Assembly: GCF_965137335.1 (NCBI RefSeq)
Contig: NZ_CBCRZD010000014.1
Direction: 5' to 3' (one strand)
Source: Empedobacter stercoris
GTDB taxonomy: Bacteria > Bacteroidota > Bacteroidia > Flavobacteriales > Weeksellaceae
Length of the DNA stretch: 64,000 nt
The stretch's first letter is position 1; each line of letters begins with the position of its first letter. The notes under the pieces are model-generated. The model did no database searches, was not told the origin of the DNA, and saw only the letters and a program-made list of their open reading frames with translations. Of this stretch, positions 9,464 through 17,246 are shown piece after piece. The translations under genes were made by a program, and so were the position numbers.

Positions 9464-9733
9464 TTATCTTAGGTATTTAAAGTTAATTAAACGATTATTC
9501 TCATCGTAAATAGAACTATGAGGTATCAAAAAAGGTTTTGTATTCGTGTTCGCTTTAATAATACCTAGATGTATTTTCTTTCTAATTGACTGAGGAGTTA
9601 AGCGTAATTTAATAGCAACTTCTTCTACAGTATAATTCTTTTCAGGCTCTTCTTTTGTTTTAAGATTTAGACGATCAAGTTTTTGATCAATTTTGGTAAG
9701 AAGATCTACCAAAGGTTCGAATGGATTGTTCAT
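9464..9733 (-). CDS. Excisionase/MerR-like helix-turn-helix protein (89 aa)
   Basis: Small DNA-binding protein. Residues about 35-60 (YTVEEVAIKLRLTPQSIRKKI) form the winged HTH of the excisionase/HTH_17 family, preceded by a short coiled-coil-like N-terminus (LLTKIDQKLDRLNLK). In Bacteroidota such genes usually precede DUF3987 or primase genes in integrative elements, where they act in excision or control of the element. Here it precedes the truncated DUF3987 gene and no integrase remains in the window, so it is probably an orphan relic, although its own frame is intact. Confidence 0.75.
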   Translation of the reverse strand: MNNPFEPLVDLLTKIDQKLDRLNLKTKEEPEKNYTVEEVAIKLRLTPQSIRKKIHLGIIKANTNTKPFLIPHSSIYDENNRLINFKYLR

Positions 9734-10133
9734 GTTTGTATTTTTAAAATTCTACAATCACAATTTATGTTCGATTTTAGCTTTTTCTAATTTTTTAGAT
9801 TCCAAACAAATTCCAAATTTTATTATATTGTTAATCAGTAGTTTATTCTTTATAAAAAAAGAAATTTTTTATAGTATCAATATATGATTGAATATTTTGG
9901 AATTTTTATTATCCTTAAATAATAGATATTTTACGAATTAGTTATTTAAATAAATAATATTTACTTGAATACTATATGTTTATAGAGGTAAATTGATTAA
10001 CGAAGAAACAGTTAAAATATATAGCTTATTAATCTTTGAAATGATAAAAAGTTATAAGATTATTAGAATTAAAGAAGCGTAAGTGTGATATTAATAGTTG
10101 AAAATTCTAGCAACTTGGCTAGCAACCAAAAAT
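9734..10133. other. Non-coding stretch between element remnant and tRNA-Ser
   Basis: About 400 bp of AT-rich sequence with only short frames, none recognisable. It lies on the 3' side of the tRNA, where integrative elements usually insert, and is probably residual element DNA. I saw no copy of the tRNA 3' end that would mark an attachment site. Confidence 0.4.
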
Positions 10134-10137
10134 AAAA

Positions 10138-10165
10138 AAGCCCTAAACATAAGTATTTAGGGCTT
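10138..10165 (-). terminator. Terminator of tRNA-Ser
   Basis: Perfect 10-bp stem (AAGCCCTAAA / TTTAGGGCTT) followed on the minus strand by a T-rich tract; it begins seven bases past the tRNA 3' end. Confidence 0.85.
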
Positions 10166-10171
10166 TATTAG

Positions 10172-10256
10172 CGGAGAGTGAGGGATTCGAACCCCCGGAG
10201 GTGTGACCCTCAACAGTTTTCAAGACTGCCGCATTCGACCACTCTGCCAACTCTCC
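10172..10256 (-). tRNA. tRNA-Ser(UGA)
   Basis: 85-nt class II tRNA on the minus strand. The acceptor stem GGAGAGT pairs with ACTCTCC and the discriminator is G. The anticodon loop CTTGAAA gives anticodon UGA (serine, UCA codons), the long variable arm GTTGAGGGTCACACCTCC is typical of serine tRNAs, and the T-loop reads GGTTCGAATCC. CCA is not encoded. Its 3' end faces the mobile-element remnants at 8.5-9.7 kb, the usual orientation for elements that integrate into tRNA genes. Confidence 0.97.
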
Positions 10257-10389
10257 TACACAGCATTTATTGCTGTATTGCGAGTGCAAATATAGAACGC
10301 TTTTTCGTTTTTCCAAACTCTGAAAACAATTATTTTAAAATTATTTTTTAACAAAATGATTATCAATCGAATATTTTTGAGGTTTTTTA

Positions 10390-10419
10390 TTGGCTATGGC
10401 CTTACAGACCTTAAATTTG
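10390..10419 (+). promoter_or_regulatory. Promoter of the MFS transporter gene
   Basis: TTG (10390-10392), 19-bp spacer and TAAATTTG (10412-10419) match the Bacteroidota -33/-7 consensus. Transcription would start near 10425, about 17 nt before the ATG. Confidence 0.7.
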
Positions 10420-10441
10420 CACTTTAGTTTAAATAATAGCC

Positions 10442-11608
10442 ATGAATAATTCCGTTGAATATACATCAACTCAAAAAAATCGAATTCGTTTAGCCGTTTC
10501 GTTGTTCTTTTTTTCACAAGGTTTAGCTTTCTCATCTTGGGCAAGTCGAATACCAACGATTAAATCAGAATTAGGAATTTCAGAAGGTCAGTTAGGAACT
10601 TTATTGTTGTTGATGCCAATTGGTCAATTGTGTACAATGGCGCTTTCGGGCAAGTTAGTCGCAAAATGTGGAAGTAAAAACGTATTGCAAATTGTTGTTC
10701 TAATTTATCCAATGCTTCTTTGTTGTATTGGTTTAGCACAAGACTTTTATCAATTAGGAGCAGTTTTATTCTTTTTTGGTGTAGTTGGTAATATGTGCAA
10801 CATTTCTGTGAATACACAAGGTGTTGAGGTCGAAAAAATATATGGTAAATCAATTATGTCGTCATTTCATGGTGCGTGGAGTATTGCTGGTTTTACTGGA
10901 GCTTTGATTGGTTTATTGATGATGAATTTACATGTCAATACATTTTATCATTTTGTACTTATTTATGGTTTAATTGTATTGAATTGGATGGTGAATAAGA
11001 AATATTTGGTTGATTCCATTTCGTCTCCAGCAAAGGAAAAGAAATCTATTTTCTCAAAACCTGATATAATGCTGGTTCAATTAGGAATAATAGGTTTTCT
11101 AAGTATGGCGACAGAGGGTGCGATGTTTGATTGGAGTGGTGTTTATTTTCAAGATATTGTAAAAGCGCCTCAAAATTTAGTTGTCGTAGGTTATGCTTCT
11201 TTTATGGTGATGATGGCTATAGGTCGTTTTGTTGGTGATTATTTTATCAGTAAATATGGGAAGCAGCGTATTTTACAAATTAGCGGAATATTGATGTTTT
11301 CTGGCTTGATGCTTTCGGTATTTTTTCCTCAATTTATAGTGTGTACCATTGCTTTTATGATGGTGGGACTTGGTGTGGCATGTAATGTGCCAACGGTTTA
11401 TAGTGTTGCCGGAAAAAATAAGAATGTTAATCCAGGAGTAGCTTTGGCAATGGTTTCGAGTATATCTTTTTTAGGATTTTTGATGGGCCCTCCACTTATT
11501 GGATACATTGCAGAGGTTTCAGATTTGAGATATTCTTATGCGCTATTTGCATGTTTCGGATTGATTATGGTTTTTATGGTTGGAAGAATGAAAATTTTTA
11601 AGGCATAA
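10442..11608 (+). CDS. Major facilitator superfamily transporter (388 aa)
   Basis: Inner-membrane transporter with about 12 hydrophobic segments, the standard MFS length. Family marks are RIPTIKSELGIS after TM1, the loop GKLVAKCGSKNVLQ between TM2 and TM3, and the equivalent GDYFISKYGKQRIL in the second half. The overall pattern (SSWASRIPTIKSELGIS, HGAWSIAGF, TEGAMFDWSGVYF) is that of the YbjJ/FucP-like branch; the substrate cannot be read from the sequence. It has its own promoter just upstream and stands alone; the next gene converges on it and its stop overlaps by 11 bp. Confidence 0.85.
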   Translation: MNNSVEYTSTQKNRIRLAVSLFFFSQGLAFSSWASRIPTIKSELGISEGQLGTLLLLMPIGQLCTMALSGKLVAKCGSKNVLQIVVLIYPMLLCCIGLAQDFYQLGAVLFFFGVVGNMCNISVNTQGVEVEKIYGKSIMSSFHGAWSIAGFTGALIGLLMMNLHVNTFYHFVLIYGLIVLNWMVNKKYLVDSISSPAKEKKSIFSKPDIMLVQLGIIGFLSMATEGAMFDWSGVYFQDIVKAPQNLVVVGYASFMVMMAIGRFVGDYFISKYGKQRILQISGILMFSGLMLSVFFPQFIVCTIAFMMVGLGVACNVPTVYSVAGKNKNVNPGVALAMVSSISFLGFLMGPPLIGYIAEVSDLRYSYALFACFGLIMVFMVGRMKIFKA

Positions 11609-11984
11609 TAACAGTTTTCCTTGAATATTTTTCTATTAAATAGGTTTTATGAACTTTTAAGTAAAAAATAATTCCAACAAAATAGCAAACAACATCAATT
11701 ACATCACCGGTATAATTCGTAGAATATTTTGGCATAATAAATTCCATTAACAGCGCTAAAACAGTAGCTGTGATGATTAAATATGATGTTGGATAAATGT
11801 ATAATTTTCCGTTATATTTTAGTTTAGAAATGATATAACAACCCAGATGAGTCATAGCAGGAACAGCAAAAATATCAGTTAAATAATGATTGATATAGTC
11901 GATTTCGATGGCATAAATTCGTGTAATTTTCACGAAAATCCAACTTAATAAATAGAGACAAAAGTAGGGGTCGAACAATTTCAT
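11598..11984 (-). CDS. Small integral membrane protein (128 aa)
   Basis: Membrane protein with three or four hydrophobic segments. It resembles the small flavobacterial proteins often labelled 'magnesium citrate secondary transporter', but that label has little support and I do not endorse a function. The ATG at 11984 is preferred over a longer frame because the upstream 37-aa gene ends just in front of it (TAAG then ATG), which indicates translational coupling. Its 3' end overlaps the convergent MFS gene. Confidence 0.65.
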   Translation of the reverse strand: MKLFDPYFCLYLLSWIFVKITRIYAIEIDYINHYLTDIFAVPAMTHLGCYIISKLKYNGKLYIYPTSYLIITATVLALLMEFIMPKYSTNYTGDVIDVVCYFVGIIFYLKVHKTYLIEKYSRKTVIMP

Positions 11985-11986
11985 TC

Positions 11987-12100
11987 TTACACCACAAGTA
12001 GAATAATCAAAACACAAAAAATACCCAAAATTGCAAGAAATATAAAAAACGCATCGTCTATTAATTTTTGTATGGTACTTCGTTTATCTTTATTTTCCAT
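11987..12100 (-). CDS. 37-aa single-span membrane peptide
   Basis: Short frame beginning MENKDKRSTIQKLIDDAF and ending in one hydrophobic helix rich in Ile, Leu and Val, with a charged N-terminus. Support comes from a TAATTTTG-type -7 element upstream and from its stop codon lying three bases before the ATG of the following membrane protein. No homologue is known to me; it could be a small subunit or a leader peptide for the downstream gene. Confidence 0.5.
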   Translation of the reverse strand: MENKDKRSTIQKLIDDAFFIFLAILGIFCVLIILLVV

Positions 12101-12118
12101 TATTCAAACAAATTTTTA

Positions 12119-12126
12119 CAAAATTA
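12119..12126 (-). promoter_or_regulatory. -7 element for the small membrane-protein pair
   Basis: TAATTTTG on the minus strand, matching TAnnTTTG; start of transcription would fall near 12112, 12 nt before the 37-aa frame. No clear -33 TTG was seen. Confidence 0.4.
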
Positions 12127-12250
12127 TTTTATTCATTTAGAATAGCATAAGACGAATGTCATTGTAAAGTGTTTAAAATAGGATAAGGCTATTATTTAAA
12201 ACAAATTTCTTAACTTTAATTGTGTGAATATTGTTAATTTTATCAATAAA

Positions 12251-12383
12251 ACCGTCATTTCGAGTGGAATTCTGAAAGAATTTTGTGTCGAGAAAAAGGT
12301 TTTTGAAGGTGAAATTCTATTCTCATACAATTTTTCTTTATTTTATTTCGAAATGTTATTCGAACTGACGAATTTTAATTCAA
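12251..12383. repeat. Dispersed imperfect-palindrome repeat, copy 1
   Basis: About 130-bp non-coding element beginning ACCGTCATTTCGAGTG and ending near CGAACTGACGAATTTTAATT. It aligns along its length with the element at 36.5 kb, but its terminal inverted repeat is decayed. Inner segments such as TTTTGTGTCGAGAA and ATACAATTTTTCTT are shared. It lies between divergent genes and looks like a MITE-like or REP-like intergenic repeat. Confidence 0.75.
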
Positions 12384-12424
12384 AATACATAACGGGTTAA
12401 CTTTAATAAATTAAATAATTGATC

Positions 12425-12709
12425 ATGAAAATACTTTTATTATTTCTTTTTCCAATTTGTCTTTTTGCACAATCAATTGGCTATTTTGACTCAAAGTATA
12501 AACAAAATTTATCGCTTGAGAAGAATAATGAATTGATGCAAGATTATGTAAAACATCATAATAATCAACTGACAAAGGTTTCTCCTCTAAATCCTATTGA
12601 AGAAAGAATTGAGTATAGATTTGATGATTCTATGACCATAACACAAAATTTAATTAGAAGTATTATACATGAGATATTTTTAAGTAAACCATTGAAATTA
12701 GGGAAATAA
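12425..12709 (+). CDS. Small exported hypothetical protein (94 aa)
   Basis: Residues 1-16 (MKILLLFLFPICLFAQ) form a short signal peptide, so the protein is exported. The mature part is charged and probably helical; no family was recognised. The ATG at 12425 is used because the longer frame would need a TTG start. It ends against a terminator shared with the convergent lysA gene. Confidence 0.5.
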   Translation: MKILLLFLFPICLFAQSIGYFDSKYKQNLSLEKNNELMQDYVKHHNNQLTKVSPLNPIEERIEYRFDDSMTITQNLIRSIIHEIFLSKPLKLGK

Positions 12710-12711
12710 AA

Positions 12712-12735
12712 AAGCCCAATCTTTTGATTGAGCTT
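12712..12735. terminator. Bidirectional terminator between small exported protein and lysA
   Basis: Stem AAGC..AATC / GATT..GCTT with a TTTT loop, an A-run on one side and a T-run on the other, lying between two convergent stop codons. Confidence 0.7.
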
Positions 12736-12761
12736 TTAAAATACTATAAAAAATTCTGAAC

Positions 12762-13973
12762 TTAGAATTTAATATCCTCTGTTGTAGCGATTAAATCTTG
12801 TAATGTTTCACGGCGACGAATTAAATAATCTTTGTCATCAATTAACAAGACTTCCGCTGGTTTGAAACGCGAATTATAGTTTGATGCCATCGAGAAACAA
12901 TATGCTCCTGCATTGTGGAAACATAAAATATCACCTTCGCTAATTTCATTTATTTTACGATTCGATCCAAACGTATCTGTTTCACAAATGTATCCTACAA
13001 CAGTGTAATAACGACTACGTCCTTCTGGGTTCGAAATATTTTCGATTTCGTGGTGAGCGCTGTAAAACATTGGACGAATTAAATGATTAAATCCTGTGTC
13101 TATTCCAGCAAAAACAGTAGACGTTGTTTGTTTTACAACATTTACAGATGCTAAGAAAGATCCTGCTTCAGAAACCATGTATTTTCCTGGTTCAAACATT
13201 AGTGTTAATGGTTTTCCATACGCTTTTTCAAATGCATTGAAACGTGCTGATAAACGTTCTCCTAAATATACGATGTCTGTTTCATCTGCTCCTGGATAAT
13301 AAGGAACTTTAAATCCTGATCCAAAATCGATGTAAGATAAATCCTTGAATTCTGCAGCAACTTCAAATAAAATTTCTGCTCCTTGTAAGAAAACATCAAT
13401 GTCCAAAATATCAGAACCTGTATGCATATGTACTCCGTCCAAATGTAAACCTGTATTTTCTACAACACGTTTGATATGTGGTAATTGATGAATAGAAATC
13501 CCGAATTTAGAATCGATGTGTCCTACCGAGATGTTCGCATTTCCGCCCGCCATAATATGCGGATTGATACGTACACAAACTGGATATTTAGGAAAATCTT
13601 GTCCAAATGTTTCTAAAACCGAAAGGTTATCAATGTTGATACGAACGCCTAATTCAATTGCTTTTTTGATCTCTGTATACGAAACGCCATTTGGCGTATA
13701 AATGATTTCTTTCGGTTTGAAACCCGCCATTAATCCTAATTCTACTTCTTGAATAGAAACTGTATCCAATCCTGAACCAAGTGATTTAAAATACTTTAAA
13801 ATATTAAGATTTGTGTTCGCCTTACATGCATAATTTAACTTTAAACGTTTGACTGTAGAAAATGCATTGGTCATCTTATCATATTGCGATTTTATTTTGT
13901 TCGCATCATATACATATAAAGGTGCGCCATATTTTTGCACCAATTCTAATAGACGTTCTCTATTCAGTTCCAT
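12762..13973 (-). CDS. lysA: Diaminopimelate decarboxylase
   Basis: PLP enzyme that decarboxylates meso-diaminopimelate to L-lysine, the last step of the pathway. The fold-type III barrel is complete at 403 aa, close to the usual length. The Schiff-base lysine is K51 in LNYACKANTN; HMHTGSD (about residue 180) and FEPGKYMV (about 262) bind the phosphate and pyridoxal; CETDTFGS carries the catalytic cysteine supplied to the partner subunit of the dimer. A TAATTTTG-type -7 element lies about 50 bp upstream on the minus strand. The gene appears to be monocistronic. Confidence 0.95.
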   Translation of the reverse strand: MELNRERLLELVQKYGAPLYVYDANKIKSQYDKMTNAFSTVKRLKLNYACKANTNLNILKYFKSLGSGLDTVSIQEVELGLMAGFKPKEIIYTPNGVSYTEIKKAIELGVRINIDNLSVLETFGQDFPKYPVCVRINPHIMAGGNANISVGHIDSKFGISIHQLPHIKRVVENTGLHLDGVHMHTGSDILDIDVFLQGAEILFEVAAEFKDLSYIDFGSGFKVPYYPGADETDIVYLGERLSARFNAFEKAYGKPLTLMFEPGKYMVSEAGSFLASVNVVKQTTSTVFAGIDTGFNHLIRPMFYSAHHEIENISNPEGRSRYYTVVGYICETDTFGSNRKINEISEGDILCFHNAGAYCFSMASNYNSRFKPAEVLLIDDKDYLIRRRETLQDLIATTEDIKF

Positions 13974-14135
13974 TTTGTTTAATTTTTTGTTTAAAGTTAA
14001 ATTTCAGTTGCCAAAATTACGGAAATCAAATGATTTTCTGACGATAATTCAGAATAAACTTGTTAAAAATCAATAAATTCGAATTTAATTTAAAATATTG
14101 GTTTTTATTTCGAATATTATTCGTTAATCTAAGTT

Positions 14136-15268
14136 TTAACCCTTCCACCATTCTTTGAAATAAAACACCGAATCGTTCAGATTTACTGTTTCACCGATCA
14201 TCGGAGTTAAAATATCAACCTTATTCTGTTTGCCATATTCCACAACTTTTTCTAAAGGTTCATCCCAAGCATGTTTTGCTAATGCAAATTTTGCAGCATG
14301 TACAGGAATTATGTGTTTCGCTTTTAGATCGGTAACAATAGCAGGAATATCCGTTGGTAATGCATGAATGTATTTCCACGCATCGTTGTATTGTCCATTT
14401 TCGAGAATAGCAAAATCAAATGGCCCATATTTTTCTCCTATTTCTTTGAAATGTGTGTCATAGCCACTGTCTCCACCTAAGAATAGTTTTTGCGTTGGGG
14501 TTTTCAGAACATAAGAAGTCCAAAGAGTAACGTTGCGTTTAAATTTTCGACCAGAAAAATGACGAGCAGGAGTAAAGGTTATTTCAAGATTATTCTTCAA
14601 CTTTATAGTTGTATACCATTCTTCTTCGATTAATTGTTCTGGTAAATAATTCCATTTTTCGAAATGTGCACCAACACCTAATGGCAAAATTACTTTATTC
14701 ACTTTATGTTGTAATTCTTTTACAGTTTCATAATCCAAATGATCGTAATGATCATGTGAAATCACTAAATAATCAATCTTCTGAAAATCCTTTGTATGGT
14801 AGGTATTTGCTCCTTTAAATGCTTTATTGAAAATTGGTAAAGGTGATCCATGTTCACTAAAAACAGGGTCAATTAAGAAATTAATTCCATCTAATTGAAT
14901 GTAATAAGACGAATGTCCCAACCAAATGAAGATATTTTCAGATGGATCAATTGATAAAATATCTGTTTGAATATGAGGAATTGAATCTTTTGGAGAAATA
15001 TTCGAGTCTTTTTTACCGAAAATAAAATCCACATCACTTTTTTAGTATCATAGCCTTCTGCAAAAGCAGGTGTGTGATTGAGGTTTTGAAACTGTCCATT
15101 TTTATAATGTTTAGATTGTTTCATTCGTTCCAAACGTTCTCCAGTAGCTTCTGCACCAAACGTATTCATTTGTAGAATGGCAAAAGTTAGTAGTGAAAAT
15201 AAAATAATGAGAGAAAGAATGAAGTAAAACATTTGTTTAAAAACTTTTCGGTGATTGATTTTTTTCAT
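14136..15268 (-). pseudogene. Metallo-beta-lactamase-fold hydrolase with a frameshift in an A6 run
   Basis: Membrane-anchored member of the UlaG/YtnP-like metallo-hydrolase group (relatives include N-acyl-phosphatidylethanolamine phospholipase D). The first part (start ATG at 15268) encodes one transmembrane helix (residues about 12-35) and then ERLERMKQSKHYKNGQFQN...GYDTKK. The second part, in another frame, encodes the hydrolase from DFIFGKKDS, with SHDHYDHLD as the metal site and later PARHFSGR, LGGDSGYD and PVHAAKFAL. The frames join at an A6 run (T6 on the plus strand, 15038-15043); one more A would restore a continuous protein of about 375 aa. This may be a real mutation, a phase-variable tract or a sequencing error. 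Confidence 0.8.
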
Positions 15269-15319
15269 TTGGTTCAAAAATATAAAATGTTTTCAAATTG
15301 ATAAGTTGTAAAAGGGAAT

Positions 15320-15363
15320 GTAACATTTGTAACTTTCAAATTAAATTACTTTTATCAATTTTG
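15320..15363 (+). promoter_or_regulatory. Operator and promoter of the YeeE/YedE operon
   Basis: GTAAC-ATTT-GTAAC (15320-15333) is one mismatch away from the palindrome GTAAC-N4-GTTAC. Exactly 22 bp further lies CAATTTTG (15356-15363), one mismatch from TAnnTTTG. The same arrangement with the same spacing precedes the two other sulfur units at 18.0 and 19.0 kb. The centre would lie near -43 from the start of transcription, a class II activator position. Confidence 0.7.
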
Positions 15364-15387
15364 TAACCGATTAGAAAAGTATAACGA

Positions 15388-15936
15388 ATGGAATTTATCT
15401 TACAACCTTGGCCATGGTACGTTGGTGGCCCAATAATCGCAATCGTAATGTTATTGCTGATTTATTTTGGAAAAAGTTTTGGATTTTCATCTAATTTCAG
15501 AACCATTTGTTCTGCTTTTGGAGCTGGAAAATCATGTGATTTTTTCTCTTTTGATTGGAAAGCACAAAAATGGAATTTATTATTCTTGATGGGTGCTGTA
15601 ATTGGAGGTTATTTATCGGTACATTTTTTATCAGATAATCAAATTCCAGCAATTTCAGAAGCGACAATCGTACAATTAAACGAAATGGGTTTTGAAAGTG
15701 CAGGAAAAACATATTCTCCTACCGAAATATTCGAAACTATGTCGATTAAAAATATTGCCTTATTATTTGTAGGTGGATTATTAATTGGTTTCGGAACACG
15801 CTATGCAGGTGGTTGTACATCTGGACACGCAATTTCTGGTTTGAGTGATTTGCAATTACCTTCATTAATTGCTGTAATCGGATTTTTTATCGGTGGACTT
15901 TTAATGGTTCATGTATTGTTTCCTTTAATTTTTTAA
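15388..15936 (+). CDS. YeeE/YedE-family permease, first half (182 aa)
   Basis: Inner-membrane protein of the YeeE/YedE (DUF395, TsuA-related) family that moves thiosulfate or other sulfur species. It has about five hydrophobic segments and the family cysteine motif near residue 140 (GFGTRYAGGCTSGHAISG), where the cysteine is thought to relay the sulfur substrate. At 182 aa it is a half-length protein; the second half is the next gene, four bases downstream. A second cysteine pair (C41, C50) lies in the first loop. Expression probably depends on the palindromic operator upstream. Confidence 0.9.
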   Translation: MEFILQPWPWYVGGPIIAIVMLLLIYFGKSFGFSSNFRTICSAFGAGKSCDFFSFDWKAQKWNLLFLMGAVIGGYLSVHFLSDNQIPAISEATIVQLNEMGFESAGKTYSPTEIFETMSIKNIALLFVGGLLIGFGTRYAGGCTSGHAISGLSDLQLPSLIAVIGFFIGGLLMVHVLFPLIF

Positions 15937-15940
15937 TTTC

Positions 15941-16354
15941 ATGAGAAGTTTAGTTTATATCATATTAGGTATTATCTTTGGTGCAACCATGTATAAGGCA
16001 GAAACAGCCTCTTGGTTCAGAATTTTTGAAATGTTCAATTTTCAATCTTTCCATATGTACGGATTTATTGGTTCGGCATTGGTTGTCGGAACGATTGGAA
16101 TTCAATTAATGAAAAAGAAAGAAGCAAAAGATATTAATGGTCAGAAAATTGTGATTCAACCCAAAGCAAAATCGATTGCACGTTATTTAATCGGAGGTAT
16201 TTTCTTCGGTTTAGGTTGGGCATTAGTTGGTGCTTGCCCTGGTCCAATTTTTGTATTGTTAGGTGCTGGTGTTTATCCAATTTTAATTACAATTGCTGGT
16301 GCATTAATAGGTACTTTTGCTTACGGAAAAGTTAGAAATAAAATCCCACATTAA
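15941..16354 (+). CDS. YeeE/YedE-family permease, second half (137 aa)
   Basis: Partner of the preceding permease gene, of the DUF6691/YeeE-YedE type. It has four hydrophobic segments and the same cysteine signature, GLGWALVGACPGPIF, at about residue 100. The two halves together form a sulfur-transport unit like those found beside rhodaneses and persulfide dioxygenases. The gene is four bases behind the first half, and the regulator gene starts two bases after its stop, so the three form one operon. Confidence 0.9.
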   Translation: MRSLVYIILGIIFGATMYKAETASWFRIFEMFNFQSFHMYGFIGSALVVGTIGIQLMKKKEAKDINGQKIVIQPKAKSIARYLIGGIFFGLGWALVGACPGPIFVLLGAGVYPILITIAGALIGTFAYGKVRNKIPH

Positions 16355-16356
16355 AC

Positions 16357-16986
16357 ATGATAAAAGAGAAAATAGAAGCAACTTACCCTTATCAATTTGA
16401 AGATGAATTGTTGGATGAAATTAATGAATTAGGTTCATTGATCGAGTTCAAAGCAAATGATGTCATGATCGATTTAAACCAATTTATCAAAGGAATGCCT
16501 ATTCTTTTGAAAGGTGCTATTAAGATTATGCGCGAGGATTTTGATGAAGGTGAATTGTTGTTATATTTTCTTGAAAAAGGGGATACATGTGCCATGACAA
16601 TGGCGTGTTGTTTGGGTGATAGACAAAGTAAAATTCGTGCTATTGCCGAAACAGATGGTGAATTGGTGATGATTCCGATTACTAAAATGGACGAATGGTT
16701 AGCGAAATATGCTTCTTGGCGTCGTTTTATTTTTGATAGTTATAACAATAGAATGGAAGAGATGTTGGTTGCGATTGACAATTTAGCATTTAATGACATG
16801 AACCAACGATTGAAAAAATATCTGTTGGATGTTGCAAGTATTAACAAAGGGAAAGTGATTGTGAAAACACATCAAGAAATAGCATACGAACTCAATACTT
16901 CTCGTGTGGTAATTTCTCGCCTTTTGAAAGCATTAGAAAAAGAAGGTTTCCTTCAATTAAATCGAAATGAAATCACGATTAATTAA
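16357..16986 (+). CDS. Crp/Fnr-family regulator of the sulfur module (209 aa)
   Basis: Transcription factor with an N-terminal cNMP-like sensor domain (residues about 15-130) and a C-terminal winged HTH (about 150-209; HQEIAYELNTSRVVISRLLK). The sensor carries cysteines C78, C84 and C85 in TCAMTMACCLG, which could sense persulfide or redox state; this is inferred, not shown. It has no cyclic-nucleotide-binding signature. It is the third gene of the YeeE/YedE operon. Three palindromes of the form GTAAC-N4-GTTAC sit at a constant distance from the promoters of its own operon, of the YeiH gene and of the persulfide dioxygenase operon, making it the obvious candidate to bind them. Confidence 0.9.
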   Translation: MIKEKIEATYPYQFEDELLDEINELGSLIEFKANDVMIDLNQFIKGMPILLKGAIKIMREDFDEGELLLYFLEKGDTCAMTMACCLGDRQSKIRAIAETDGELVMIPITKMDEWLAKYASWRRFIFDSYNNRMEEMLVAIDNLAFNDMNQRLKKYLLDVASINKGKVIVKTHQEIAYELNTSRVVISRLLKALEKEGFLQLNRNEITIN

Positions 16987-17010
16987 GAAATCATTTTAAT
17001 CATACAAAAA

Positions 17011-17036
17011 AAGGAATCTCAATTTTGAGATTCCTT
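17011..17036. terminator. Bidirectional terminator
   Basis: Perfect 12-bp stem (AAGGAATCTCAA / TTGAGATTCCTT) with A- and T-runs on its two sides, between the convergent regulator gene and the Xre-type gene. Confidence 0.9.
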
Positions 17037-17038
17037 TT

Positions 17039-17245
17039 TTATTCTTCAGTATAATCAATAATATCACCAGGTTTGCAATCTAAAGCTTTGCAAATAGCAT
17101 TTAAAGTTTCGAAACGAATAGCTTTAGCTTTTCCATTTTTTAGAATGGATAAATTAGATAAAGTAATACCAACTTTTTCGCTTAGCTCATTTAATGACAT
17201 TTTGCGTTTTGCCATCATAACATCTAAATTTATAATTATTGCCAT
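17039..17245 (-). CDS. Small Xre/YozG-type transcriptional regulator (68 aa)
   Basis: Single-domain Cro/C1-type HTH protein (residues about 5-62; LNELSEKVGITLSNLSILKNGKAKAIRFETL), of the YozG-like subfamily that ends DCKPGDIIDY. These proteins typically sit beside a DUF2975 membrane protein, and that is the case here: its ATG lies one base past the stop of the DUF2975 gene. The pair probably forms an operon in which this protein regulates its own expression. Confidence 0.9.
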   Translation of the reverse strand: MAIIINLDVMMAKRKMSLNELSEKVGITLSNLSILKNGKAKAIRFETLNAICKALDCKPGDIIDYTEE

Positions 17246-17246
17246 G

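Noticed and set aside
9693..9887. Plus-strand frame of 64 codons opposite the start of the HTH gene
   Set aside because: Overlaps the N-terminal codons of the excisionase-like gene, is low in complexity and has no promoter.
12238..12390. Possible tRNA- or riboswitch-like fold
   Set aside because: The pairing is explained by the palindromic repeat shared with 36.5 kb; no conserved riboswitch core was recognised.
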